Shown piece by piece: positions 1 to 11,719 of a stretch of DNA of 64,000 bases. Origin of the DNA: Eonycteris spelaea (taxonomy: Eukaryota > Chordata > Mammalia > Chiroptera > Pteropodidae); the NCBI GenBank assembly GCA_003508835.1, contig PUFA01000683.1, positions 1-64,000 of the forward strand, in the 5' to 3' direction. Below the pieces are notes generated by a model that made no database searches, was not told the DNA's origin, and saw only the letters and a list, made by a program, of their open reading frames with translations. Both the position numbers and the translations under genes were made by a program. Positions within the stretch are counted from its first letter, which is position 1; each line of letters opens with the position of its first letter.

Positions 1-1499
1 TGAACGTGAATTTGATTAGAAGGTTCACAGAGTGTAGAGTCTCCTTTCTAACTGGTCCTTCGGCTTGGGTTAGAGTTTATTTTTATGGGAAGTTGGATTT
101 GTAAAAGAGATCTGCTTTGGTTGGTTTAGAAAGAAATAAGCACTTACAGATAAATTAAGTCTTCCTAAAATTTTACTGTAAAAAATTATATGCCTTTAAA
201 ATTATAAAACTGGTATATTTATAAATTTGCTAAACTATTGAATGCTGATATATAAAATACAGTTTACAATTGCCTACTTCATTATTTTCTCTAGAAATTA
301 AGGCTACTAAGAGTTATGAATTCTAGTATGTGTAAATGAATTACTAGGAATAATACAAGTAAAGGAAAAACTGTATACAAAGTATGCAAAGAAAATAAAA
401 TGTGTTTTGAGATATAAAGGATGTGTTTTTAAGAAAAAGGAGGGTAATTTTATCCTAAAATAGTTTCAGGTTATTTAAAGGTTGTTTGAGGCACAAAAGA
501 AGATAAAAAGTATAGAGATTTATTTTGAAGGAAATTAAGGAAAAGGTATTTGTCTTACAGTTAGTTATTTCTGAGTGAGTGAGAAGGGGCAAACTGAAAG
601 AATGAAAAAAATAGTAGAAGGTTTGTGAAGAGAAATCCTAAGAGAAAAATAAAGGACAAGAACATAAGTAAACATATAAAGTTGTAAAGAAAAAGAGAAA
701 GAGAAAATCTTCTTTTATATAGTCAAGTTGGCTAAAATTAAATGTATTTATCATAAGGTTTTAAAATAAACTTTAATATCAACAGTATATTGACACAAAA
801 CTAGAGTTTAGATTATTGGTCTGTTCCTAATAAGAGATTGTAAAAGATTATTTTTTACCTGTGAACAATACACTTAGAAAACAAAGATTCTATCTTATCA
901 AAATAATTTATTGTGCTTTATAGTCTTTATTTAAAAAACTGAGTCTTCTTAACATTAGAGTGCTAAGTTTTTTTATATAGTCATATTTACCTTTGAAATC
1001 TTTTATTATCACTTTGGTTAAATAGATAACTAAGTATTGTTTCATAGTGACCTGTGATCCTACTTAAATCAAGTGATCATACTTAACCTTCTTTAGGTTA
1101 CATTTTTATATATACATGTTACTAATACAAGTGTTTCAGAAATTGTATAAAGTTCCTAGAAATTTGTCAATATCTTTCAGTCATAATTTCAGTTATTATA
1201 AATTGTTGTATGTCATGAATATCAAGAATGGACCTGACTATTCAAAAACAAAAGGCTTATAAAGAAGCAAAGGGCAGAGCTCTGATTTAGGCCATGACAA
1301 TAAAACTATTACAATAATTAGATAGCTATGATTTGAGTAAATACGTGGTCTTGACATTGAAATTAGAATTTCAGATAACAGAAAAGATCTGTATAGCTAG
1401 AAACATAAAAACCTTTCTTTCTTAGAAAAACCACAGGGACTAATCTCTCCTTAGAGGCTATTTTCTTCACTCATCAGCCCCTCTGGGATGACTGCCAGC

Positions 1500-1990
1500 A
1501 TCTCTTACAGGTTTTATGCACTTCAGAAGAAAGGGAGCGGATCCTGTGGGAGAGCGCCAAGGCTGTGTTAGAGCCAAATGGACAGCCCACTACAGACCCA
1601 GCTTGTATTCAACAAGTCCTCCCGTACCCCCGTCCACCTTGAGACCTCAGCACTGAACAAGATAAGGAGGCTCTCGATCAGTATCGTCAACTTCTGATAA
1701 AACCTTGCTTTTGTCAGTCAGTCAGCCCCAGATATTTAAAAAAAAAAAGTAATAAAAGATAAGAAGGTTTAAGGACAAAATTTGACTGAGCTAGTTGAGG
1801 TAGCCCTGCGCATCTTCAACAACCGGGATGAGGTTAATATCACCCAGGTTAAGAAAATGACTAAAGTCCTACTCAACAACAATAAGCCCCACATTCAGTT
1901 CCTGAAAACTGCGCTGCTCTCAACCCGGGCACCCTGCTACCAGATGACGACCCCAAGCAGCCCATACACAACTGCCTTGAGGTCCTAGAG
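1500..1990 (+). pseudogene. gag capsid remnant of endogenous retrovirus
   Basis: The frame at 1782-1988 reads like the end of a gammaretroviral capsid domain (an E-x-A-L-R-x-F-N-N-R-D type segment). The preceding 1500-1770 also resembles capsid but is interrupted by a stop and an A-run near 1738-1749. It is an inactive fossil with no complete domain. Confidence 0.6.
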
Positions 1991-2400
1991 AATGTCACCT
2001 GCACCTGACCGGACCTGAAAGATGACCTCTGGCCAAATTCAGAGGTCACTCTTTTCACAGATGGAAGCAGCTTCATCACAGAAGGAATCAGGCATGTAAA
2101 GGTGGCTGTAGTGACTAATGAGGCTGTTATTTGGGCACATGCCCTAAGCCATAGAACTTCAGCTCAGCTGGCTGAACTAAAGCAGTGACTCAAGCTCTGC
2201 GGTGGGGTGAAAACAAGACTGTGAACACTTATACAGACAGCAAAGGAGGCTGCCAGAAAACCAGTGGGCCAATTGACATTCTGCCGGCCCTACCTCCCAG
2301 AGTGCTAATGGACACTCATACCTACACTTCAGGAGAAGTTAAACTATGCAACAAAATAGGAGGCAAAGAGAAATCTACTGGGTAGGTTAGACTCCTGAAA
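1900..2400 (+). pseudogene. RNase H remnant of retroviral pol
   Basis: Two frames joined by frameshifts carry the RNase H signatures F-T-D-G-S near 2056-2070 and Y-T-D-S near 2231-2242, which hold catalytic Asp positions of the family. Reverse transcriptase upstream is missing. Stops and frame changes rule out function. Confidence 0.65.
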
Positions 2401-3070
2401 GCCGCATTGTAGTACCTGAGGACTTGAGCTGAGACCTTATAATCCAGGTTCACCAAAGAACTCACTTGAGAAAAACCAAGTTAATTAAATTAAAAAGAGG
2501 CTATTACATTCTGGGGCTGCCAGATCGACCCTGTGCCACATCTGCACACAAGTGAATCCAGGATCCTCCAAGGGAGTATAACAAGGGACGAGACTTCGTG
2601 GACAAGCCCTGAGAAAACATTGGGAACTAGATTTTACAGAAATAAGCCCTCGAACTTTTGGATTTAAGTATTTAATTGTGTTCATTGACACCTCGTCAAG
2701 ATAGACTGAAGCCTTCCCCACCAAGCAGGAGACAGCTCAGGTAGTAGCAAAGAAGTTAGGTTCAGAGTTAGTACCTCATTTGGCCTGCTCATAGCACTGG
2801 AGTCCAACAATAGCCCAGCATTTATTGCCCAGACCAGCCAATCTTTAGCCATGGTTCTAGAAATTAATTAAAAGCTACATTGTATTTACAGATCTCAGAG
2901 CTCAAGACAGGTAGAAAGGATAAATAAGACCCTAAAAAAAAAAAACCAAAACTTTTACCAAGTTCAAATTAGAGACTGGCAAAAACTGGGTAAGCCTCCT
3001 TCCCTCCCCCCTGTTAAGGGCATGATGCACCCCCTACTGTAAAGAGATCACACCTTATGGAATCATGTTG
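2400..3070 (+). pseudogene. Integrase remnant of retroviral pol
   Basis: Broken frames match a gammaretroviral integrase in order: an N-terminal His/Cys zinc-binding part (about 2445-2560), a catalytic core with a G-H-W-E-x-D-F-T type segment (about 2618-2640) and core-end sequence to about 3000. In-frame stops and an A-run at 2934-2945 disrupt it. Confidence 0.6.
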
Positions 3071-3539
3071 GAAAGACCTCTTGTTTGTTTTGATATATTC
3101 AGAATCTGTAAAATGAACTAAGAATCTTGCATGTTAATCCATACATGTAAGACTAATGTGTTCATAAAGCATAGATCTTGCTTTATTTGTATATAGCTTT
3201 AGGTAAAACCTACTGTTCTTATGGTAACCATTCAGGCATTATTAGAAGCTTTAGTCAGAAAACGGCTCAGCGACAGAGAAGAACAATGCCAGAGAACAGG
3301 ATCTTTGGTATGAAAGCGTGTTTTGCTGGTCCCTGCAGTTGACTACTTTGCTTTCCTCCATTACAGGATCCCTAATAGAAGCATTTCTAGAGTTATTATT
3401 TAGAATTGTATAATTAATTGGTTAACTGCCTATGTCAAAAAGCAGGTACAGGCAGTAAAAACTCAGTCCTCAGAGCAAACTGCCAGCCACTCAGGGTTGA
3501 AGATTCAATGATTTGATTCCCTTAGGAAACCAGTGGGGA

Positions 3540-3935
3540 ATGTAACAGTGTAAAAAAATGCATTTCAATAACATCTTCCTTGTTCACATCTCCCCTCTTC
3601 ATTCTGACTATTACTATTTTGGAAAATATGCTGTTATGGTTATTAGTATCAATTCCTCAGTAAGTCAGCCCCAAGGATAGGGCAGAGAGTGACATCTCCA
3701 AGTGCCAGCTGCCTAGGAGAAGATAGCTCCAAGGCTCCCAAGAAGAACAGTAAAACAATCTGCTTGCTTGCTTGATCAAGGCCAACCAGGATGTAGTCTT
3801 TATAAGCTGCCTCCTCCAGAGGCTTGGGGCTGATTCTCTAGTGGGGAGAATCAGTCTCCAGCCAGCTAATAAAGGATTGTAATTAATCTCAATTGGCTCT
3901 GTGGGTCTTAGATTGAATGCACCACAACACTAAGG
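3540..3935 (+). repeat. 3' LTR of the first provirus
   Basis: The segment starts with TG directly after a purine-rich tract (about 3526-3539) that would serve as polypurine tract. Further in are a TATA-like TTTATAA near 3799-3805 and an AATAAA at about 3868, the expected order of promoter and poly(A) signal. The right edge, near a CA at about 3920-3935, is approximate. Confidence 0.6.
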
Positions 3936-6813
3936 TAGAGTATTGCACTGTCTTCGGCTGACACAGCCAGCCTCTCAGTGCCAAGGTTCCAAGCCACACT
4001 CAGGAAACGGAGAGAGAAGTCTATGTTAGGACTGTGGGAATGGGAGAGAGAGGCATGCGGGGAGGCAGTGAAGATGGGACTTTGCCTTAATGTAAGGTCA
4101 GCAGGTGAAGGGATAAATTGCCTGGGAGGGACGATGTAAAGCCAGACTTGCTCCAATCAGTATGGCTTCAGGTGAAGTCCATTGTACTTCTAGCGTCTCA
4201 TTTTAGGTCTCAGGTGCACATGCAGAGAGTGGGGAGATGGGGAGCGGGTTGGGGGTAGGGCAGTGCCTTTCAATGGCTAGGTTACTCACTCACCTGTTCT
4301 GTGTCCCACAATGAGTCAGTATTCCTATTTTTGGGGAGGCGGAGGCATTTTTCCCCAGGCCACATGTCAAGTAAAGACCCCACAAGGTAAACAACAGCAA
4401 TAGAGCTAAGTTTCTCTCATGAGTCCTCCAGAGAGAATGTGCCCTCCTCCCTAAATGGCGGGGTGGCACAGCATTTCCACATACAGGCTACCCAAAGTCC
4501 TCTATCCTGGCCTTCTCACCACTCTGTGCATAAGACCAGTTGAAAGGCCTGGAGCAGACAGACCACATGTACCAAGCCTCAGCCAGGAAGTGCTGGACCC
4601 TTCATTTCCTTTCCTGGTGGATGGCTACTTCCCAGAAATATTTGTATATGAACCAAGCAGAGGACTGACCCTGCCTTGATGGAGTAGGGAGATTTCAGTC
4701 TTTGCCCTACTAAGTTCTTCCCTATTTCCAGACATAGTGACTCCAGGGCAAGCATTTCCTAGCATGTGGTGTCTGTGGCCCTTACAGATAACAGGCATTT
4801 TGCCAGTGGCTATTGGTTAGGGTTTGTGTGATGATAGTAAAGAGTAGCTTTTGCAGGCATGCAGCTGTAGGAAAGCCATAGGCAAGTCCAACAGACAGAG
4901 GAGAGGGACATGATTTCATGGAGGAAAAGGAGGAAGTGGGAGGGGTTGTTTAGAAGGGAATTCCAAAGGAGAACAGCAGGAGTTTGGGGAGATGAGGGTT
5001 TCTTACTGACTGAGGACTGGCGTGTTCACTTTCTTGTAGGAGACCCAGACACAGCTGTTCCTGTTGGGACCTGATAACTCATTTCTGTGGACAATTCTGG
5101 TGGCAGCTGTAATTAACACTCTTCAGTGCGGCTGACCTCAAGTGGTGCTTTGTGGAAGAAAACTGCACAGACTGGAAACCTAATAAGGAGATATACTAAG
5201 ATTTTCTCGTTGTTTGGCAACAGCTCTGGGGCCAGTGAGGGACTGTCACGGCTCAGTCACAAAAGCCACTCCACTTAGGGAAGTAGGAAGGTCAGGGGAG
5301 AAGGATTGGACTGAAACACTTCTACCAGACAGAGTCTCATGTGTACCTCACCCCACCCCATGACCTGGTGTAGGGACACTATGTTACTTAGTCTCTCTTA
5401 CAGGTCAAGTAGTCTGCTAGGGGTCCCAGCAATTAAAAAGCAGCAATGCCCCAGAGCAGTGCATGTCTCCTTGGGACAGATATAAGTAAGGATCTCTGGG
5501 GCTCACAGAGTAGCCATCCATAGGCATTTTCACCAAACCAGGACCCTCTATTTAGTAGATTTCTTGAACCCCAGAGTGCCTCAGTCCAGGCCACAGAAGA
5601 GGGGAAGTCCTGGAGCAGACAGGGCAGGGGTTACATGCCTGTGAGAACATGTGGCAGGTGGAGGTGTGGAGAGAAGTCAGGGTGGCAAGCACCTTCACTA
5701 GCCTGGTCCTTCCTGAGTGGACATCTGTGATCCAGAGACCCTCCAGTCACTGCAGGCAGGAGGTTAGGGCCTGATTCTGCTGCAGCTGGTCTTGGGAGAT
5801 TTCATCATGCATCCCAGGACTCTCTCTGAGTTACGTGCAAATCAGATCCTTCATAAGATTCTCCATTCCTGATGAATTGTCTGAATGTTTTTAGGCTCCT
5901 TAGACTTCCCCTAACACTAGGTAACTCAATGTCCAACAGCCTTTTCCAGGTTGAGGGAGCCTTGACCTCCATGTGCACAAATCCTGATCTCCCTGCAAAC
6001 AGCACTAGACCTATAACAGCAGAAGACCTATAACCCATCCTGCACAGTTCCAGGCAGTCGAGAGGCCTTGGACAGGCAGGCTTGACTCACTCTGCCTGAC
6101 ATCCCCACAGTCAGAATGTAACATAACTTTTCCACAGATGGATTTATACATGGGAAGAACTCCTTCCAGCTCCCACAGCCAGCCCCTACAATGTACCTTG
6201 TGGTAAAGGCAAAACACAGGTGGCAGCAAGTGGGCAAATTTCAGCTGGCCCTGCTGACTTCTGAACTGGCCTGATACATTTTTTCTTGAAATTTTTACCC
6301 TTTGCTTAGTGTTTATTTAATTAAATTTTACATGAATTATTAAACAATATATGTTATTGCCATTCATGTATTATTAAATTCCTTTTCCAGTAAAATGTTT
6401 TGTGTTTTTCTTAGGAATCAGAGGATTTTATATTAATTTTTGTGTGAGTGTGTTGTGTTACATAGTACAGGGGTTATTTGCAATATTAAAATTTGAGAGT
6501 GAGGTATGTGCTCAAATTCCAAGAAGGTTTCATTTTTGTTGATGTTTGAAAATTTTATTTACCTTAAACAAATCTGATGTTTTTCTCATGTTAAAAATTT
6601 AATGGTTAGAATCCTCTGAATTTGAGAACATTTGATCAAAGTGTATGTTTATATTACAAACAGAAAGCAGTCATTTTTGACCTGGTATGTCTTTATTTAA
6701 AAAATATCTAGAAGATCTTATCAGGCCTAAATTCAATGTTTTTGACTATGTGTTACAAATGTCTCATGTTACACATTTTCAAAATACTAGCAATGCCTTT
6801 CATAGTTACTGAG
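3936..6813. other. No gene recognised
   Basis: This is mixed-composition sequence with a moderately GC-richer part (about 4000-6250) followed by AT-rich sequence. Open frames of 70-100 codons are scattered on both strands without family resemblance or shared splice structure. It could include 3' UTR of the minus-strand protease-like locus, whose last stop codon is at 6814. Confidence 0.4.
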
Positions 6814-7086
6814 TTACAAAAGACTCTGAAGTACAATAATCATTACACAAGAAAGTGATAGTGTGTTTGGCTGTTTTAAAAGTCCAGATGACTTGGACCT
6901 TTCCATCCAAGGCATGAGGGCCTGGTTTATGGGATGACCAGCTTTTGCAGAGGTGGTTAATATCCAGGAGAAGTATGGCCTCACAATGGTAGCTAGGTCC
7001 TTCAGACTTGTGAGGCCTATTTGTCTCCAGCTGCCATTGCCAGATATTGGTCTGCACATAACAGCACTGCCTGGACTCACTGGTTC
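6814..7086 (-). CDS. Protease-like block 3, last exon (Ser to Pro) with hydrophobic C-terminus
   Basis: Begins E-P-V-S-P-G-S-A-V-M-C, aligning with G-D-S-G-G-P-L-V-C so that Pro occupies the catalytic Ser position. W-R-Q-I-G-L-T-S and V-R-P-Y-F-S-W-I finish the S1 fold. The protein ends in a hydrophobic stretch (L-S-L-S-C-V-M-I-I-V-L), as in membrane- or GPI-anchored testis serine proteases, then TAA at 6814. Confidence 0.65.
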   Translation of the reverse strand, partial: EPVSPGSAVMCRPISGNGSWRQIGLTSLKDLATIVRPYFSWILTTSAKAGHPINQALMPWMERSKSSGLLKQPNTLSLSCVMIIVLQSLL

Positions 7087-7630
7087 CTGTGAAGTCAAAG
7101 GTAGAATTTAGACTCAAGTCACTATCTCAGAGTTTTACTTAATCTTAGCCTTTGTAAAATGGGCAGTAAGGAAACTATTCCCGAAAGAGGGAGACTTCAA
7201 ATAGGTACATTAAAAAAAATCATCATTACCAAATAGATTCCTATCTAGGTAATATTACAAACAAGATCTTGAGAATTAGTCTAGAAAGAGGTCATTCATA
7301 AAACAAAAATTAAAAAAGGTTTTTATAGTGGATTCTGAAGAGCAAGAATTCAAGTTAAAAGAGAGAGAATTCTATAAAATGCCTATTTGTTTGGAGAGCA
7401 CCAAGCCAGCTCTTAAGTGTGGTTAGAGAAGAGCTAATGTCAGATAAACCAGAGATTAGTAACACACTATTTTTGAGGTTTGATCTGTATGTTAAAAAAA
7501 TTATTCCTCACTGAGTAAGAATTTTGTTTCTTATAATTTATGAACAGGTAGTTTACACATCCATATATATATGGAGAAGGTTATAGCTTCTATCAATTGT
7601 AATTAGAAATTTTAAAACACAGCTGCTCAC

Positions 7631-7762
7631 CACATTTGTGACAGAGCCTTTGGCCTCAGTCATAAAGCAGACAGAAGAAACTTATATCAGGGTAAAGGTA
7701 TGCACAGTTTGAAGCTCCTGTCACCTGCATCTGTAACATTTCTGGGTTCTCATCTGTCTGTC
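7631..7762 (-). pseudogene. Protease-like block 3, third S1 exon (frameshifted)
   Basis: The exon opens in phase with its neighbour and reads family-like sequence through F-F-C-L-L-Y, then meets a TGA. Sequence resuming two bases off (T-E-A-K-G-S-V-T-N-V) would reach the donor in phase 0. At 132 bp it is two bases shorter than the corresponding exon of block 2. Confidence 0.55.
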
Positions 7763-8361
7763 CTAAAACAACAGATGGAAAATAAAAATCACAATTGGTT
7801 ATATTGAAACACCAATTGTTGAAATAAGATTATAATCACTATTATAAATTACTGTCTAACTTTCTATGCTAAGAAGTTTTATTTTTTATTATTACCATTT
7901 CCATCTTACTCCAAAAATTTATCAATTCCAATACTTTCCCTCACTTTTTAAATGATTCTCTTCATACTAAACAAATGTATTTTTATTTTAAAATTAAAAA
8001 TTTCAATTGACATCCATCTTAATTTCCTTAAATAAGTATGAATAAAACAAACCCAACCCTCTTTTCCTTTGTTCTAATGTTAGCATAGAGTTGGAATGCA
8101 AATTATTTCTATAATTTTTGTGAAACTTGACTATGCACAAAAAATTTCCCTTGTATTATTTTCATCTATAAGATCCTATACAGTCATCGTGAAAACTATC
8201 ATTTTATAAAACACAAATAAGTCTCAGAGCATATCGCTGATTTGTACAAAACCTAGAATTAGTAATACAGAAAACTGTGATTAGAGTTCTTCCTGGAACT
8301 GCAGTATCAAAAATATGGATGCTTTATATCATGTTTTAAAACTACTGTCCTAACTACTGAC

Positions 8362-8609
8362 CTGGTTTAAGAATTCGTGGCCCAGAAAGCCAGCATTCAG
8401 AGCTATTCAGGTTTTTCAGATGGCCCAAAGGTGCTAAGAGCTGAATGGGAGTCTGGACTTCTTGAAGGAGCAGCAATGCAAGATCATTTCTTGCTGCCCC
8501 ACTCACCAACCGGAATCTTTCATGCAGTAGAATAGTAGATACCTTAACAACTCTCAGAGGTGCCCCAGGGTGCCTCAGGCCCAGTATTACAGCAGTGTCT
8601 TCGGGATTC
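8362..8609 (-). CDS. Protease-like block 3, Asp-region exon (Asp kept)
   Basis: 248 bp, open, with R-N-D-L-A-L-L-L-L carrying the catalytic Asp and later E-C-W-L-S-G. Donor CAG|GTCAGT. Length and phase equal the matching exon of block 1. Confidence 0.75.
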
Positions 8610-8976
8610 CTGTGTGAGTAGTTAGAGAATAATTAGAATAGATTCACTAGGAAATATGAGCCAGTAAAAGCCACCACATAAGGCTTTCCAATGTATTTTC
8701 TTAGCCAATGCACAAAGTTCCTACTTCGCATCAGGGAAACCAGAAGTCTATGTATAAAGTCAAACACACAAGCAATTTTTACAGAGGTATTATTTATCAG
8801 ACGTACTGATATCTAAACACACTAAGGGAAATTTCTTAGCCTGAATTAAAGATGTTAAGGAGATAAGAGAGATGGTTCAGGTATAATATTAAGCGCATTT
8901 GTCCAAAGAGTCTTTAGTAAAGTAATTTGGAGATGCTGAATTATGGTGTATTGGAAGACACAAGATGCAAACTTAC

Positions 8977-9112
8977 ATATTCCTGACACAGTGGGCAGCA
9001 GTGAGAACCCACGAGCTGCTAACAATAGAACCACTACAAATTTGACTGCCACAGCTAATGATCATGGCCTGCCAAGGCATGGCATACCTCAGAGAAATCC
9101 GATCTGCCAAAG
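8977..9112 (-). CDS. Protease-like block 3, His-region exon (His kept)
   Basis: 136 bp, phase 1 entry, open. It reads M-P-W-Q-A-M-I-I-S-C ... C-S-G-S-I-V-S-S-S-W-V-L-T-A-A-H-C-V. The T-A-A-H-C motif is intact, unlike blocks 1 and 2. There is no I-V-G-G start and no recognisable signal exon just upstream. Confidence 0.75.
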
Positions 9113-9189
9113 CTGAGAAAAAAACAGTAAAGGTAAATTCATCAGAATTGTCATCCTAGACCCATCTTCCTGCATCCTCCCCTCTGATA

Positions 9190-9440
9190 CACTGATACAT
9201 AATTGACATGCAACATTACATAAAATCAAGGTGTACAACGATATAATTGATAAACATACCCTAATAACATTAGTAAATGTATCCATCACCTCACTTCACA
9301 CATTTGTGTGCACGTTGAAAACATCTATGATTACTCACTTAGCAACTCTGAAGTATACAGTAGTATTGTTAACTATAGTCAACATGCTGTATAAGTGGTC
9401 CCAAAAATTATGCATATCAAAACTGTTTGTACCCTTTGAT
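9190..9440 (-). mobile_element. LINE-1 3' UTR fragment, minus orientation
   Basis: The reverse complement reads like the mammalian LINE-1 3' UTR stretch with a GTACAGCATGGTGACTATAG-like run. The same kind of sequence occurs in + orientation near 26494-26560. It lies in the gap between protease blocks 2 and 3. Confidence 0.6.
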
Positions 9441-9559
9441 CACAATCACCCACTTCCACCACCCACACCCATGCCCATCTTTAAAAGTCTTTCATACATC
9501 CTAATTATGCAAAATATCACTGTTATTAAAAATGCTTTGTAAACACAAACTGAATTTTT

Positions 9560-10718
9560 GTGTCCATGCTATTTCCTGAAAAGAATGTTCCCCTTGTATT
9601 ATCATCCCAATTCCATGATTTCTTTCTGGCTCAGTTTAAATTCTCTTTAGTCGCACTGTTGGGTCCTATTTCAGCTCTCTCTCTTGCAATATAGTTGTTA
9701 GGATTTATTGATGTGGTAGGCAATAAAACAATAAAAAATTGATTCAAAATGTTAGAGAAATAAATTCAAAATTTTAATGTAACTGGAACCGGAGGGGATG
9801 AGCTTACTAAAATTAAAATCTGGTGAGATCAAATAGATACAATAATAGGAGATACATATTTAAAGCTCAGGAAACAGCTGACATTTAAAAAAAACAAATT
9901 TTAGAGTTCCTCAGAAAAGTGAGTTGAAGCAATGGTAGTTAATATCTATACTAAACATGAAGAAGATACATCTATAAAATGATGAAGATAGAAATAAGAA
10001 TCTTCAGTGAAATACAGTCTTTGAGTTCTCTGAGTGAAAAATACACTGAAGGATTTAAGCAAAGAAGTGAGATGGCCTCACTTATGTTTTAAAAATCATT
10101 TGTTATAGGCGTTATATTTAGGTGAAAACATAGTCTGTGGAAATATGATTTTTTCAGAATAGATTTCTAAAGAAGAAGGGCAGCAAGAATAATAAGAAAT
10201 AGCTATTGATGATAGACAGCATACTGGATTTCATAGCAGTCAAGGAAGGGAGGAAGAGTCACAGTGTGATAGAGTTGGGTGCATGGGAACCTAGAAGTTA
10301 CTCTATATTGCCTACCAACCAAAAAACATATATTTAACTAAAAATTTTATCATTACATTTGTAAGCAAGTGTGCAGCAGTAAAGAAATAACTTTGTGTTA
10401 GGAATAAGAAGTCTGAGTCTCTGTGCTAGCCCTGTTCCTCTTTGTTCCTAAGAACATAATCAATCCATTTTACTTCTCTGGCTTTCAGAGAAATTGATTA
10501 AGAAATTATAAAAATCTCACCTATATCACATAGGGATATTGTGAAAGTTAAATGAAATAATACACCAAGTATGAACTGCCTTTTAAGCTATGAGGTAAAT
10601 GATTCCCATTACTTCCTTAGTGTAAAAACTTAAGATGAATTTCTCAGGAAAAGAGCTTTCTTTCCCCTTATCTACTTCCAATATCCTCTTCTTTTCCTTT
10701 CCTTCTCATACATCCCCA
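9560..10718. other. Gap between protease blocks 2 and 3; no gene recognised
   Basis: AT-rich sequence. I searched it for a linker or signal-peptide exon on the - strand that would join block 2 to block 3 in phase and found none that convinces. Confidence 0.35.
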
Positions 10719-11039
10719 CTACCATTTTTGGGGCCTTACTTTGAGGCTGTGGCGAGAGATGAAGTGTGGCCGAATAGAAGCAGTAGTGGAAGTAACAGCC
10801 GAGGCATTCGTAGAGGTAGAGACTGAAAGGGAGTTGGAAGCAGAAGTAGTCATTCGCCCTTGCTGGGACCAGGGTGCATGGCTGGGCCGTGTAACTCCCT
10901 GGAGCCAGAAAAGGAAAGGGCTCACTTGGCTGAAGACGTAGGGCTTTGCGCAATGTTCATCAAAGTGACTCAAGATTCCCACCTGCACCCATGTGTCTTT
11001 TTGTTGCAGACGGCACACCAGAGGTGCCCCCAGGTCACC
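10719..11039 (-). CDS. Protease-like block 2, Ser-region exon with Ser/Thr-rich tail
   Basis: Starts G-D-L-G-A-P-L-V-C, a clear G-D-S-G-G-P-L-V-C relative with Leu in place of catalytic Ser. W-V-Q-V-G-I-L-S and V-F-S-Q-V-S-P-F follow, then a Ser/Thr-rich tail and a stop at 10719. A strong GTAAGG donor lies seven codons before the stop (exon end 10740), so the tail may instead splice onward to block 3. No linker exon of matching phase was found between 10700 and 9113. Confidence 0.65.
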   Translation of the reverse strand, partial: GDLGAPLVCRLQQKDTWVQVGILSHFDEHCAKPYVFSQVSPFLFWLQGVTRPSHAPWSQQGRMTTSASNSLSVSTSTNASAVTSTTASIRPHFISRHSLKVRPQKW

Positions 11040-11149
11040 CTGCAAGAAACAAAAAAAACAAAACACAGATACTTTAAAGGAGGCTAGGAAGTAACTTCAG
11101 GTGTTCAATATTCGTTTTCCCTGAATTTTATACACCCTCGACTTTTCAC

Positions 11150-11283
11150 CTTACAGCCAGCCTCCCCCACAGCTTTCTTGGCTTCAACGCAGAAAGTGAA
11201 TTCATTTAGCTTGGGCCAAAATTGGGCACAAGAGCTGACATTCAGGATGCTTAGGTGCCTTTTCTGCAGAATTCCAAGACTTC
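11150..11283 (-). CDS. Protease-like block 2, third S1 exon
   Basis: 134 bp, open, between a CACCAG acceptor and an AAG|GTGAAA donor. It has the strand before the active site, with Cys spacing of the family and ending E-A-G-C-K in phase 0, directly before the G-D-L-G-A-P exon. Confidence 0.65.
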
Positions 11284-11453
11284 CTGGTGAAAAACAGAAA
11301 ATAAAGAATTTTTTTTTTTGTCTTTAGCCTATATTGGAGGAAGAAACATGGCTGAAGAGAAAGACAATAACTTATCTACTTTACATGAGAAAGGATACCC
11401 TCTTTCTAAATGTGTCATTCTCATCTCCTATCAGTGACTATTGCATTACTCAC

Positions 11454-11713
11454 CCCTCATAAGGGACCAACTGGGTAGCCAGCAGTCATACAGTTGTATA
11501 TTTTTCTCTTGCTCCAGGCTCTCCTCCAGGCAGATAGGAAGCACCAGGGGTTGAAAATGCAGTGGCTGCTTCAGGAAGATTAGCCCAGGTCCCAAAGGTC
11601 CCTTAGGACCTACATAGGGCATGGCACGGTGAATTCCTACAGTCTGAGCTTGAGTAGATTCTTGAAGATCAATAAGTCCCACCTGGACCAGGGCTAAGGC
11701 TTCTGAATTTTTT
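11454..11713 (-). CDS. Protease-like block 2, Asp-region exon
   Basis: The 260-bp exon is open throughout. It contains V-Q-V-G-L-I-D-L-Q, then G-P-L-G-P-G-L-I-F-L-K and L-P-I-C-L. The Asp of the usual D-L-A-L-L motif is Gly. The Cys of P-I-C-L, conserved in two-chain serine proteases, is kept. Confidence 0.7.
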
Positions 11714-11719
11714 CTGGTG

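Larger units (their letters stand above)
1..3935 (+). mobile_element. Internally deleted gammaretrovirus-like (class I) endogenous provirus
   Basis: Read on the + strand, the element contains a capsid-like gag remnant (about 1500-1990), an RNase H remnant (about 1900-2390), an integrase remnant (about 2400-3070) and a 3' LTR from about 3540. The gag piece runs almost directly into RNase H, so protease and most of reverse transcriptase are deleted. The AT-rich stretch from about 440 to 1000 resembles 29150-29360 upstream of the second retroviral element, so it is probably the pre-gag leader. The 5' LTR is not seen and may lie left of the window. Every coding piece is broken by stops and frameshifts; no protein can be made. 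Left boundary is uncertain. Confidence 0.75.

Noticed and set aside
1782..2724. Intact retroviral genes
   Set aside because: Frames are short, shifted and interrupted; large parts of gag and pol are deleted.
9089..9289. Minus-strand frame with a signal-peptide-like start as leader for protease block 3
   Set aside because: Most of it is reversed LINE-1 3' UTR and it runs past the splice acceptor of the block 3 exon in the wrong frame.
10635..11087. Plus-strand frames over protease block 2 last exon
   Set aside because: Antisense shadows of an exon with clear G-D-x-G-x-P homology on the - strand.
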